Position numbers and translations under genes: made by a program. A stretch of 64,000 nt of DNA from Acidobacteriota bacterium (lineage in GTDB: Bacteria; Acidobacteriota; Blastocatellia; Pyrinomonadales; Pyrinomonadaceae). Position 1 is the first letter of the stretch. Each line of letters begins with the position of its first letter. A model generated the notes under the pieces. That model made no database searches. It saw nothing but the letters and a program-made list of their open reading frames with translations, and was not told where the DNA came from. This document shows, in pieces, positions 43,676 to 52,324 of the stretch. The stretch covers positions 620,001 to 684,000 of the forward strand of contig JADJOS010000004.1 of the NCBI GenBank assembly GCA_016713675.1, given 5' to 3'.

Positions 43676-46153
43676 CTAGTGTTCATCTCCAAGAGCACCT
43701 TCATTGATATCCTGCAGATCGTCGTACGCCTTGGCAAGCACGGGACGCGCACGCGTTGAACCGTCCATTTCGCCGATGTAGCCCTCGCGGACCATGGCGT
43801 CGAGGATGGCGGCGGCTCGGCCGTAGCCGATGCGGAGATGGCGTTGGAGCAGCGATGTCGAGCCGCGTTTGGCTTGGACGACGCATTTGAGAGCGTCCAT
43901 GAACAGCGGATCGCGGCGGCCGGGCAGATCGCCGCTGTCGTCGAGTTCCTCTTCGGTCTTGGTGATGGTCGTGTCGTATTCCGGGCGGCCCTGAGCCTTG
44001 ATAAACTCGACGACCTTTCCGATCTCGGCTTCGTCAACGTATGCTCCGTGAACGCGCGTCACATTCGAATTTCCCGGCGGCAAAAATAGCATATCGCCCT
44101 GTCCCAGCAAAGCCTCGGCACCGTTACCGTCGATGATCGTCCGAGAATCGACTTTCGACGACACGCGGAACGAAATGCGCGAAGGAAAATTCGCCTTGAT
44201 CAAACCAGTAATAACATCTACCGAAGGCCGCTGCGTCGCGAGCACCAGATGAATACCGACCGCACGCGCCATCTGGGCGAGCCGCGTGATCGATTCCTCG
44301 ACCTCTTTGCCGCTGACCATCATCAGATCGGCGAGTTCGTCGATGATGATGACGATGTACGGCAGCTTGCGGTAAGGATCGCCGTTGTCGTCGAGCCGGC
44401 CTTCCTTGAGATATTCCTTGATCTTTTCGTTATAGCCGGCGATGTTGCGGACCGAATATCCGGCGAGGTCCTTGTACCGGCGTTCCATCTCGACAACGGC
44501 CCAACGCAACGCGACGGCCGCTCGTTTCGGATCGGTAATGATCGGCGTCGAAAGATGCGGAATGTCAGCGTACAGGCCGAGTTCGAGTCGCTTCGGATCG
44601 ACCATTATGAACTTCACTTCGTCCGGTTTCGCCTTATATAGTATCGACATCACGAGCGTGTTCACGCCGACCGATTTACCCGCTCCCGTCGCACCGGCGA
44701 TCAAAAGGTGCGGCATTTTGGCGAGATCGGCGACGTACTTCGCACCGTCGATCGTCTTCCCGAGTCCGAGCGTCAACAGCGAATCTGAGTCCTTAAATTT
44801 GGGCGACTCGATCACCTCGCGAAGGTAAATGACCTCGCGTTTCGGATTTGGCACCTCGATCCCGACAAACGCTTTGCCCGGAATGCGGTCAATACGAATT
44901 GACGGGGCCTTCAGCGCAAGACAGAGATCGTCAACGAGGCCCGTAACGCGAGAATACTTAACACCTGCATCCGGCTTGAACTCGAACGTAGTCACTACTG
45001 GCCCCGGAGCGATATGCACGACCTTGCCGGGAACGTTGAACTCAGCCGTTTTTTGCGCCAGCAATGTTGCGACGCCTCGAAGTTCCGACTCCTTATGCGC
45101 GATCGGTGCCTGGGCCTCGGTCAGGAGTTCGGACGTGGGCAGTTTGTAGTTGTCGTAATTCTGAGTAGAAACGATCTCGATCGATTCGATCTCATCGATC
45201 TCGTCATCCATCGAAGGCTCTTCCGGCAATTCGTCAGTTTCGGCCTTTACTTCGATTGGTATATCTTCGATCTCTGGATCGACAACCTTGACCGTTTCGT
45301 ACGGGTCTTCGCGGCTGTCAATGGTCGGTATCGAATCGATCACCTCGTGCTCAAACAGAGGCGCCGAACGCCCCGCTGCTGCCGCCATCGCCTCGATCTC
45401 GCCAACTGAGATCGTCGGCGGGATCGTCTCGGGTTCCGCGATCCGCTGGCGTTTGCGCTTTTCGGCTCTAATTTGTGCAGCTGTCAATTGTCCGGCGTTC
45501 GCATCGCGGCGTTTATCGCGCCAATCGTCGATCCGTATCCGCAGATTGTCCCATGCGACATCAAAATGGCTTAAAAATCCGGCGAGAGTGAAATTTGTGA
45601 TCAGCAATATCGAACAAATAAATACGGCCAGCAACAGAATTCCCGCCCCGATCGACCCGATAAAATGCGCCGTGCCCTGAGCCGCCACCTCGCCGACGAT
45701 CGCCCCGTAACCGCCCGCCAGCGTTATCAATCCTGACAACGAGACGGCAAAGAACACATAGCCCAAAACCCTAAAGACCCGTGGTATCAAGGTATCCGAC
45801 TGAAAAACCCGCCACGCGATCAAAGCGATCAATATCGGAAAAAGATACGCCGTCCACCCGACCGCGTTGAACAAGACCGCCGCGATCGTCGCACCGACCA
45901 CGCCGATCCAATTCCGGATCGGCCCCGAACTCGAGCTAACCGGCAGCCACGATCTGTCATCAGGGCTTCCCGTCACCAGGCACAAGAACACGAGCAACGC
46001 CACCGCCGCCAGCACCACAGCAACAACATCGTTCCAATGCGAATGCTTCGGCTCCTTCTTGCCCCGCTTCTTAAGCAAAGTGGTGCCGTCCGCCAGACAA
46101 AAATTAATGTCGTCGTCCTGATACGTCTCTTTACATGTCGGGCAAACTTTCAT
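43676..46153 (-). CDS. ftsK: DNA translocase FtsK
   Basis: An 825-residue ATPase that pumps chromosomal DNA through the division septum. Unusually, the N-terminus starts with a zinc-ribbon-like MKVCPTCKETYQDDDINFC before about four to five membrane helices (residues 40-200). A variable acidic linker (about 230-340) is followed by the FtsK alpha/beta motor with Walker A GATGAGKSVGVN, Walker B IIIDELADLMM and LATQRPSVDVITG. A C-terminal winged-helix gamma domain (STSLLQRHLRIGYGRAAAILDAM) reads KOPS sites. It lies downstream of prfB on the same strand, separated by a repeat-rich 70-base gap. Confidence 0.96.
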   Translation of the reverse strand: MKVCPTCKETYQDDDINFCLADGTTLLKKRGKKEPKHSHWNDVVAVVLAAVALLVFLCLVTGSPDDRSWLPVSSSSGPIRNWIGVVGATIAAVLFNAVGWTAYLFPILIALIAWRVFQSDTLIPRVFRVLGYVFFAVSLSGLITLAGGYGAIVGEVAAQGTAHFIGSIGAGILLLAVFICSILLITNFTLAGFLSHFDVAWDNLRIRIDDWRDKRRDANAGQLTAAQIRAEKRKRQRIAEPETIPPTISVGEIEAMAAAAGRSAPLFEHEVIDSIPTIDSREDPYETVKVVDPEIEDIPIEVKAETDELPEEPSMDDEIDEIESIEIVSTQNYDNYKLPTSELLTEAQAPIAHKESELRGVATLLAQKTAEFNVPGKVVHIAPGPVVTTFEFKPDAGVKYSRVTGLVDDLCLALKAPSIRIDRIPGKAFVGIEVPNPKREVIYLREVIESPKFKDSDSLLTLGLGKTIDGAKYVADLAKMPHLLIAGATGAGKSVGVNTLVMSILYKAKPDEVKFIMVDPKRLELGLYADIPHLSTPIITDPKRAAVALRWAVVEMERRYKDLAGYSVRNIAGYNEKIKEYLKEGRLDDNGDPYRKLPYIVIIIDELADLMMVSGKEVEESITRLAQMARAVGIHLVLATQRPSVDVITGLIKANFPSRISFRVSSKVDSRTIIDGNGAEALLGQGDMLFLPPGNSNVTRVHGAYVDEAEIGKVVEFIKAQGRPEYDTTITKTEEELDDSGDLPGRRDPLFMDALKCVVQAKRGSTSLLQRHLRIGYGRAAAILDAMVREGYIGEMDGSTRARPVLAKAYDDLQDINEGALGDEH

Positions 46154-46222
46154 TGCTTGTTAGGGACGAGTGATGAGGGATCAGGTGCGAGGGCTTTTCT
46201 CTTGTCCCTCGGCACTCGTCCC
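46150..46222. repeat. GGGACGAGTGATGAGGGA-type simple repeats
   Basis: The gap between ftsK and prfB is made of AGGGACGAGTGATGAGGGAT and an inverse CTCGGCACTCGTCCCTTATC block. The two could fold into a long hairpin after prfB. Confidence 0.5.
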
Positions 46223-47320
46223 TTATCCCTGTTTCTTAAACACCAAAAAATCTTTTATAAACTCGTCAATATCACCATCCAATACAACTTCAACGTCGGT
46301 TCGTTCAAATTTTGTCCGCGTGTCTTTGACCAGCTTGTAAGGGTGCAGTACGTAATTGCGTATCTGCGAACCGAACGCGATGTCCTGTTTGGTCGCCTCG
46401 AGCTCCGACGCCGACTCGCGGCGTTTTTCTAATTCCAACTCGTATAATTTCGACCGCAGCACATTCATCGCAACCGTTTTATTTTGCAGCTGCGAACGCT
46501 GATTCTGACATGTTACAACAATATTGGTCGGAATATGCGTGATTCTCACGGCAGAATCGGTAACATTTACATGCTGGCCGCCCGCACCGGACGAACGATA
46601 GGTGTCGATTCGCAGGTCTTTGTCCTCGATGTTGACCTCGATATTTTCGTCGATCTCAGGGGACACAAACAGCGAAGCAAACGAAGTCTCACGGCTTCCA
46701 CCAGAATTGAACGGCGAAATACGAACTAATCGATGCACGCCAGCCTCAGCCGAAAGCAGCCCGTAAGCATATTCGCCCTCAACACGAAACGTCGCTGATT
46801 TGATGCCAGCCTCAGACCCCGATTGCTCGTCCAAAACCTCGGCCTTAAACCCGCGTTTTTCACACCAGCGCAGATACATACGCAGCAGCATCTGTGCAAA
46901 ATCCTGCGCGTCCGTCCCGCCCGCACCGGCCTGAATCGAACAGATCGCGTTGTTCACGTCAGTCTCGCCCGACAGCAAACTCTCGATCTCAGCCGCATCG
47001 ACCTGCTTCTCTAGCCCGTCGATCAGCTTGACCAACTCGATCGCCGAATCCGGATCCTCAGCCGCAAACTCGAACAGCACCTCGGCATCCGAAACACCCG
47101 TCTCAAACCCGGCCTGCTGTTTAAGGCGCGCTCGATCCGCGACCGCTGCTGCACGACCTTTTGCGCCCGTTCCTGGTCATCCCAAAAACCCGGCTCCGAG
47201 ATCAATTTTTCCGATTCCGCTAGTTCTTTCTCTTTGGCAGGCGCGTCAAAGAAACCTCCCAAGTTGGGTAACTTTATCTTTGATCGTGTCGAATTTTGTC
47301 TGTAGTTCTGTGAGTTCCAT
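46223..47320 (-). CDS. prfB: Peptide chain release factor 2 (programmed +1 frameshift)
   Basis: Terminates translation at UGA and UAA. The ATG at 47320 starts MELTELQTKFDTIKDKVTQL, then GRFL and an in-frame UGA at 47246-47248. The context GGGAGGTTTCTTTGAC is the classic autoregulatory +1 frameshift site, giving DAPAKEKELAESEKLISEPG in the new frame. The stop-recognition SPF (RISPFNSGG) and the catalytic GGQ (SSGAGGQHVN) are intact. A further one-base deletion near 47125 (CC where CCC is needed) breaks the frame between RSRIERAL and KQQAGFETGV. Because prfB is essential, that second shift is probably an assembly error. Confidence 0.93.
47245..47260 (-). promoter_or_regulatory. RF2 programmed frameshift site
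   Basis: Reading the minus strand, GGGAGG acts as an internal Shine-Dalgarno, followed closely by the slippery CTT and the TGA C stop context. When RF2 is scarce, ribosomes slip +1 and make more RF2. Confidence 0.9.
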
Positions 47321-47330
47321 TTCTTAATTC

Positions 47331-47410
47331 TTCTCTGCGAGTCTTGATTCTTCTTTGCGTCCTTTGCGTCTTCCTTTGCAATCTTTGCGTTAAACTTTTT
47401 CTCCACGCAG
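47331..47410. repeat. CTTTGCGTC-type simple repeats
   Basis: Units such as CTTTGCGTC, CTTTGCGTCTTC and CTTTGCAATC recur between the end of lnt and the start of prfB. An inverse GCAGAGACCGCTGAGA block follows. Confidence 0.55.
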
Positions 47411-47423
47411 AGACCGCTGAGAT

Positions 47424-48998
47424 TTACGCCGAGATCGCAGAGTCGCCGCGACGCCGAAAGCTAAATCCCAACATTCCCAACGTCAAAATCGTACTCAACC
47501 ACGCAAACCAATCACCGTATCGTACGTAGAATGTCTGTCCGCCGTCGGATTTGGCGACCGACCAAACGCGTGTGCCTTCCGTATATGAAGGCAGCGGATC
47601 GAGGACCTGGCCGCGTTCGTTGATGTAGGCGGTGATGCCGACGTTGGTGACGCGGAGGACCGGACGGTTTGTCTCGACGGCGCGGAATACGGCGTTTGCG
47701 AGATGCTGCCGCAGGACCGGCGTCGGGCCAAGGTAGCCGTCGTTGGTCATTTCAATCAGGACATCGGCTCCGTCCTGAACATAACGCCGCGAGAGTGCTC
47801 CGAAATGCGATTCAAAGCAGATCATCACGCCCGCCTTGGCGTCACCAACCGGCAAAATATCGTATTCGCGTCCGTACGAAAAATTACCGACAAAACCCGG
47901 TACGATTCCCTCTAAAAACGAAGGCACCGCCTCGCCAAAGGGCAGAAGGAAGATTTTATCATACTGCGACACCTCTCTGCCCTCGGGCCCCACCATCACC
48001 GCCGAATTAAAATACTTCCCATTCGTCGCGTCCGGCTCAGCCGAATTGAACAACACACTCACATTATTCCGCCGTGCAAAATCGTTTATAAACTTCTGAA
48101 ACTCCCGGTCGTCCTCATACATGAAATTCATCGGCGATTCGGGCAGAATGACGAGCGTCGGTCGTTCGTTGTTCGTTGTTGGCTGCTCTGACGTTATCAG
48201 TTTTTCCTTATCAGTTATCCGCTGTACCGCAAGCTTTCTCGATCTGAGCCAGATCAACTGATGCGCCCCATTCCTGATAATCAAGCCCACTCATCGGGAC
48301 GTTTGGTTGAATGGCGACAACTTTGGCGACTTCGGCGGATTTTGTCGATGATCGCCATTGTTTGAAGAGGAAATGTACAGCTCGTAAACCACCAATGGCG
48401 GCCAAGCAAAACAAAAGATGGCAACCCATGCCAAAAACCCTCTTCGATTCGCATTAAATAAACAGATAGCAAAGACTTGCGAGATAGCGGAACTCATCAT
48501 AACAAGAAGAATCCGACCGATGCTAGGGATAGACCGTAAAAGGCTTAGGGATAATCGTCGACTCGGGAAAAATGCCTGCGAATACCCAATCGCATTCCAA
48601 TTATTTCCCGTCACCCAATACCGCAAGAACTCGGTGAACACCCAAACAAACGGAGCCGCGAGGAATGCCCATGAGCCAAACTTTCGCAGCAGCACCGACA
48701 AAATCCCCGCAAACAATGCAGGAAACACTCCGACGATGAGCGCGACAAAGACCATGCCCGAATACGCCAGCCACGGCGGAAAGTGCGCGTAGTTGATCGG
48801 AGCAAACGTCAGCCACCAGCACGTGCCGAAAAAGAAGACCGCACCAAACAACCAGCCCGTCACAAACGACCGCACAACCGATTCCTTTTCCCGCTCCACC
48901 GCCCACATCAGCGGCACAAGCGCGAACCACGCGAGGAACCAGTATTCGAAATCGGGAAACGCCAGGATCAACAACACCGCCGCCAGCACAGCCAGCAA
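47424..48998 (-). pseudogene. lnt: Apolipoprotein N-acyltransferase with two frameshifts
   Basis: Lnt adds the third acyl chain to lipoproteins in the inner membrane. Three frames together give the whole protein. They cover the N-terminal helices (to about 48345), a middle part with KSAEVAKVVAIQPNVPMSGL, and a C-terminal nitrilase domain with the Glu-Lys-Cys triad (ILPESP, YDKIFLLPFGE, VMICFESHF). One A is missing at the run at 48340-48343 and one is extra at 48236-48238. The start (TTG at 48998) is uncertain, as the reading upstream is closed. A repeat-derived stretch (ITDKEKLITSEQPTTNNERPT) precedes the catalytic Glu. Assembly error is favoured because the gene is otherwise intact. Confidence 0.85.
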
Positions 48999-49330
48999 AG
49001 CATTCTGCCAAGACGGAAATATCCGTCACAAACCGCAAACGCCATTCCGATCATTCTAACAGGATTTTCAACTTCCCGCCCTTTCTTCTTATCTTGGCCC
49101 CTTTAATGATAGCTTCTGGGGTGACTCAGCGACAGAAATCCCATCCAATCACGACCGGCAATCAACCAAAATGAACGAGTCCCGACCCAATGTACAATTT
49201 CCGTCATCTTCGAGTGACAAATTCTGTCAATCTGTCACATTGCGTGATCGATTTTCGGTCACTCTGCACGAATATTTCGGACAATTCAACGACGGACCAA
49301 ACAGTTCAAAATGAACGAAAATCGTCTTTG
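48999..49330. other. Non-coding stretch with loose ~11/22-bp phasing
   Basis: No gene is seen. From about 49121 to 49320, GTCA/TGAC/GGAC-like blocks recur at roughly 10-13 or 21-23 base steps, and AAATGAACGA appears twice (about 49170 and 49310). This may be a third, more decayed relative of the arrays at 3671 and 22855. Confidence 0.35.
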
Positions 49331-49339
49331 CTGATATAT

Positions 49340-49560
49340 CGATAAATACAGGGGTTTAAACGAAGGAAAGCCCGGCCATTTCTGGTCGGGCTCTAAAGGA
49401 AGGACAACTGAAGGAACGCTCGGAAGGTGTACGAGCACAGTGGCAAACAGCGCTCGGAGTAGTGATGGCGGCGGGGTCTTGATCTAGGACCAAGCTGGCC
49501 GCAGTACCCTATTGCACGTAGCGTGCCACGGAGTGACGTCAAAGTTAAAGCTCACACCCC
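49340..49560. ncRNA. Possible structured RNA, unassigned
   Basis: This gene-free segment is rich in stable stems: AGCCCGGCC/GGTCGGGCT (49367-49391), GGTCTTGATCTAGGACC, an enclosing GCGGC/GCCGC pair, and GCACG-TAG-CGTGC. The first hairpin is followed by a short T-run when read on the minus strand. It does not match the conserved cores of RNase P, tmRNA, SRP RNA or 6S RNA that I can recall. Strand and identity are open. Confidence 0.3.
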
Positions 49561-49575
49561 GAAGGGAAAGAAAAT

Positions 49576-49600
49576 GAAAAAAGCCCGTAAATACGGGCTA
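49576..49600 (-). terminator. Rho-independent terminator of the TPR gene
   Basis: AGCCCGTA pairs with TACGGGCT, followed on the minus strand by TTTTTT. It lies about 80 bases after the TolB-N/TPR gene stop. Confidence 0.88.
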
Positions 49601-49680
49601 ATTCATCAAAAAAATATTTGGAATAACTAATGCCTTACAACTTGGAGCCTTAAACTCTGGACACTCGACTCCCATTTGCA

Positions 49681-51465
49681 CTATTTCGAACATCGATCTG
49701 ACAACCTTTGTAACGCTATCACGTCCTGATTCTCCCCATTGATCTCCTTTGCCGATGCTGCGTAATTCTTTGCCTGTAAGCAATCGCCCTTTTCGACATA
49801 GATCTTGCCGAGGCTGACGTGGGCATCGACCAGACGGTTATCCCAAAACACCGACGTTTTAAATGACGAGATCGCCTGTTCGATGTCTCCTCGCCGCAGA
49901 TGGATCTTTCCTAGCAGCAAATAGCTCTCGGCGGACATAGGTTCGCTCGCCAGCACCCGGCGGAGCGTCGCCATTGCTTCGTCGTCGTTGCCGTTCTTGA
50001 CCTGCGTACGTGCCTGTGCGAGCAGGCTGTCGGTTTCGCTCATCTGTGCGGCCGTCGTCGAAGCTCCCTGCCGACGGCTGAGCACGACCGCCACAAAGTC
50101 CTTTCTCAGCGGCTGCTGGACACGCAGATTCAGCTCAGCGATCGACTTCGACCGCTGCCATTCCTTTTCGAGATTGGCGTAACGGTTGTTCGTCGTCAGA
50201 TATTTGCGTGCCTCGTTGTCGATCTGTACGGCAAGCGGATCTTTGAGAATTTCGAGGGTCTTGGCCAGCAGATAATACGCATCGCCGTCACGCGGGCTGG
50301 CGGCGATGGCGTTTCTGAGCTGGCCGCAGCCTCGCCGTAATTCTCGCTCAAAAACAGCGTGGCTCCGTAATTGAATCGAATATTCGCATCATCGGGTGCG
50401 GACTCAGACGCTTTTCTCAAGAGCCCTATTCCCTCGGTCAACAATGCCGCTGCCTTTGCCGGATTTTTCTTTTCCGAACGCGATGCCGCAACCGCGATCG
50501 CGCCCAACGCGTTGTACACGCTCGTCAGCTTCAGGTCGTCCGCTAACGGCCGAAGCGTCGCCAGGGCCGATTCAAAATTGCCCTGCTGCCACTGTATCAG
50601 CCCGATATAGAACGAGGCCTCGGCAAAGGTTTCGTCGTTACACGACCGCCTTGCTCTCAGCCTTGGCCTTGTCGACGCATTGCTGATGAGCGTTGATGAC
50701 GCGTTCAAATGAGTCGATCGACTCATTGAATTTCCGCTGATTTAGGTATATGTGCCCGAGTTCGAGTGCCGCATCAGAGTAGATGGCGTCGGGCGTCGCT
50801 TCGGCAAAGAGCCGTAAGGCGTTCTTGAAATAATTCTCGCGGGCCTCCATCGCCGGCGTCAACAGGCCTTTGATATATGCCTCGAACGCACGCCCCGGCA
50901 CTTTGGTCGCCATCGTCACGAGATCGTTCTGCGAGAACGCAAGCGATTTGTCGCGTTGATACAATATCTGATACGCGACCTGACCCTGTATCGTCTGCAA
51001 ATTGCCGAGCGCGTCGCCCACACTGATGTCACGCGTGATCCGGCGGCCGTCTGCCAACTCTTCGTTCATAAAACGGCCCTCGTTCACACGAACGATCTTT
51101 GCCGTCACATTTATCGTCGCCGCCGTTTCGCCCTGGGCAGGAATGATGTTGTATTTGCCGGCGATCAGGATAGTGGCATTGCTCTCGCGCGCGAGCTTAA
51201 GCGAGGTCGCAAGGCTCGGCAGATTGGTTAGCGGTATCCGCAATCTCTGCTGTATCAGTTTGCGCTCTTCGTTCGAGACAACATTTAACGCCGGAATGCG
51301 CAGCAGATCCGATAGCGAGTCGGCAAAACTCTCGCCGACCCAATTGAATTCGGCCTTTTGCGTCGTGTTCTCAAACGGCAAGACCATCACCGTATCGGTC
51401 TGTGCGAAAGCAGCAAATGCGGCAAATAATGTGATGGCAAATATGATCGCGGATCGTTTTAGCAT
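49681..51465 (-). pseudogene. Secreted TolB-N-like/TPR protein with two frameshifts
   Basis: Three frames join to one exported protein of roughly 590 residues. The first has a signal peptide (FAAFAQ) and a TolB-N/FlgO-like domain (VLPFENTTQKAEFNWVGESFADSLSDLL), then TPR helices (AALELGHIYLNQRKFNESIDSFERV). The second continues with TPRs (EASFYIGLIQWQQGNFESALATL), and the third carries the last TPRs (AESYLLLGKIHLRRGDIEQAISSF). Frame breaks are near 50640 (one base extra) and 50322 (CC where CCC is needed). The breaks do not fall at domain borders, so sequencing error is likely. It is probably a periplasmic scaffold. The gene follows tRNA-Glu on the same strand. Confidence 0.78.
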
Positions 51466-51483
51466 TTATATCCCCTAAACTAA

Positions 51484-51512
51484 AAAATTCGCTTCGGGTA
51501 GAAGCGAATTTT
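51484..51512 (-). terminator. Terminator downstream of tRNA-Glu
   Basis: AAAATTCGCTTC pairs with GAAGCGAATTTT around a 5-base loop, with extra Ts on the minus strand. It is 38 bases after the tRNA 3' end. Confidence 0.8.
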
Positions 51513-51549
51513 CGTATATGTCTTATGATGCAAAACCTATCAATAAAGA

Positions 51550-51624
51550 TGGTATCCGGTACGGGATTTGAACCCGTGTTGCCGCCGTGAAAGGGCGGTG
51601 TCCTAACCCCTAGACGAACCGGAC
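51550..51624 (-). tRNA. tRNA-Glu (TTC)
   Basis: The acceptor GTCCGGT/ACCGGAT, D-arm GTCTAGGGGTTAGGAC, anticodon stem CCGCC/GGCGG with loop CTTTCAC (anticodon TTC) and T-arm ACGGG-TTCAAAT-CCCGT all fold. The CCA end is encoded (51550-51552). The body is 72 bases. Confidence 0.97.
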
Positions 51625-51826
51625 ACAACAGATCGCCCATCAAAAGGCGAACGATAAGATTACCGCACGAGCGAAATGCTGTCAAAGGCGCTCGATAAAG
51701 TAGTCGAAGATTGTTCAACTCGGCATCGATTGGCTGAAACAGGCAGCAGGCAGTATTCTGGTCTTTTGATCCAAGTCAGCTGTTCCTATTAACGACCGCA
51801 AGCGGTTCAACATTCCTGACGAGGGC

Positions 51827-52303
51827 ATGACCATTTTCCGGCCGCCCCGGCACATACCGCCCGCAAGGCTCGGAGTCGGCATCGAGGTATTCGAGCACGG
51901 CAAAACTGCGATCCGCGAATGGAAAATGTTCGACCTCGGTTGGGTCGAATTGATAAGCAGCGACATACCTATCGAAACAGGACAAACCGTGGCTATTCTC
52001 GTCAGTCACTACGGATTTTATTCGCTCAATGCCGCTCGGATCGTTTATACGATCAACGAACCGAACAAATTTGGATTTGCATACGGCACGCTGACCGAAC
52101 ACGGCGAGATCGGCGAAGAGCGATTTTCCGTCGAATATAACGCCGATTCCGACGAAGTCTGGTACGACATTTTCGCTTTTTCCCGTCCCGCGGCGTTACT
52201 CGCCAAGATCGGCTATCCGATCAGCCGTTCGCTCCAAAAGGCCTTTGCTCAAGATTCAAAAATGGCTATGCAAAGAGCCGTCAGCCAGGCCAAGAATTCG
52301 TGA
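51827..52303 (+). CDS. DUF1990-family protein
   Basis: A 158-residue cytoplasmic protein with the DUF1990 signature: WKMFDLGWVEL near the N-terminus, GFAYGTLTEHGEIGEERFSVEY in the middle and FSRPAALLAKIGYPISRSLQ at the end. The family has unknown function and a helix-grip-like fold. At 158 residues it is at the short end, lacking an N-terminal segment. The reading frame upstream is closed by a TGA near 51768, so the ATG at 51827 is taken. It is encoded just upstream of polA on the same strand, 21 bases apart. Confidence 0.85.
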   Translation: MTIFRPPRHIPPARLGVGIEVFEHGKTAIREWKMFDLGWVELISSDIPIETGQTVAILVSHYGFYSLNAARIVYTINEPNKFGFAYGTLTEHGEIGEERFSVEYNADSDEVWYDIFAFSRPAALLAKIGYPISRSLQKAFAQDSKMAMQRAVSQAKNS

Positions 52304-52324
52304 TTTCGTGGTAAAGTCGTTTAA

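Noticed and set aside
47023..47406. Separate 127-residue protein upstream of prfB
   Set aside because: Part of it is the RF2 N-terminal region after the programmed frameshift, and the rest is simple-repeat sequence.
48211..48429. Independent 72-residue gene in the lnt region
   Set aside because: Its sequence KSAEVAKVVAIQPNVPMSGL is the middle of Lnt; it is a frame fragment, not a gene.
49340..49560. RNase P, tmRNA or SRP RNA
   Set aside because: I looked for the conserved cores (GAGGAAAGTCC, tRNA-like CCA end, GGAAGGAAGCAGCC) and did not find them.
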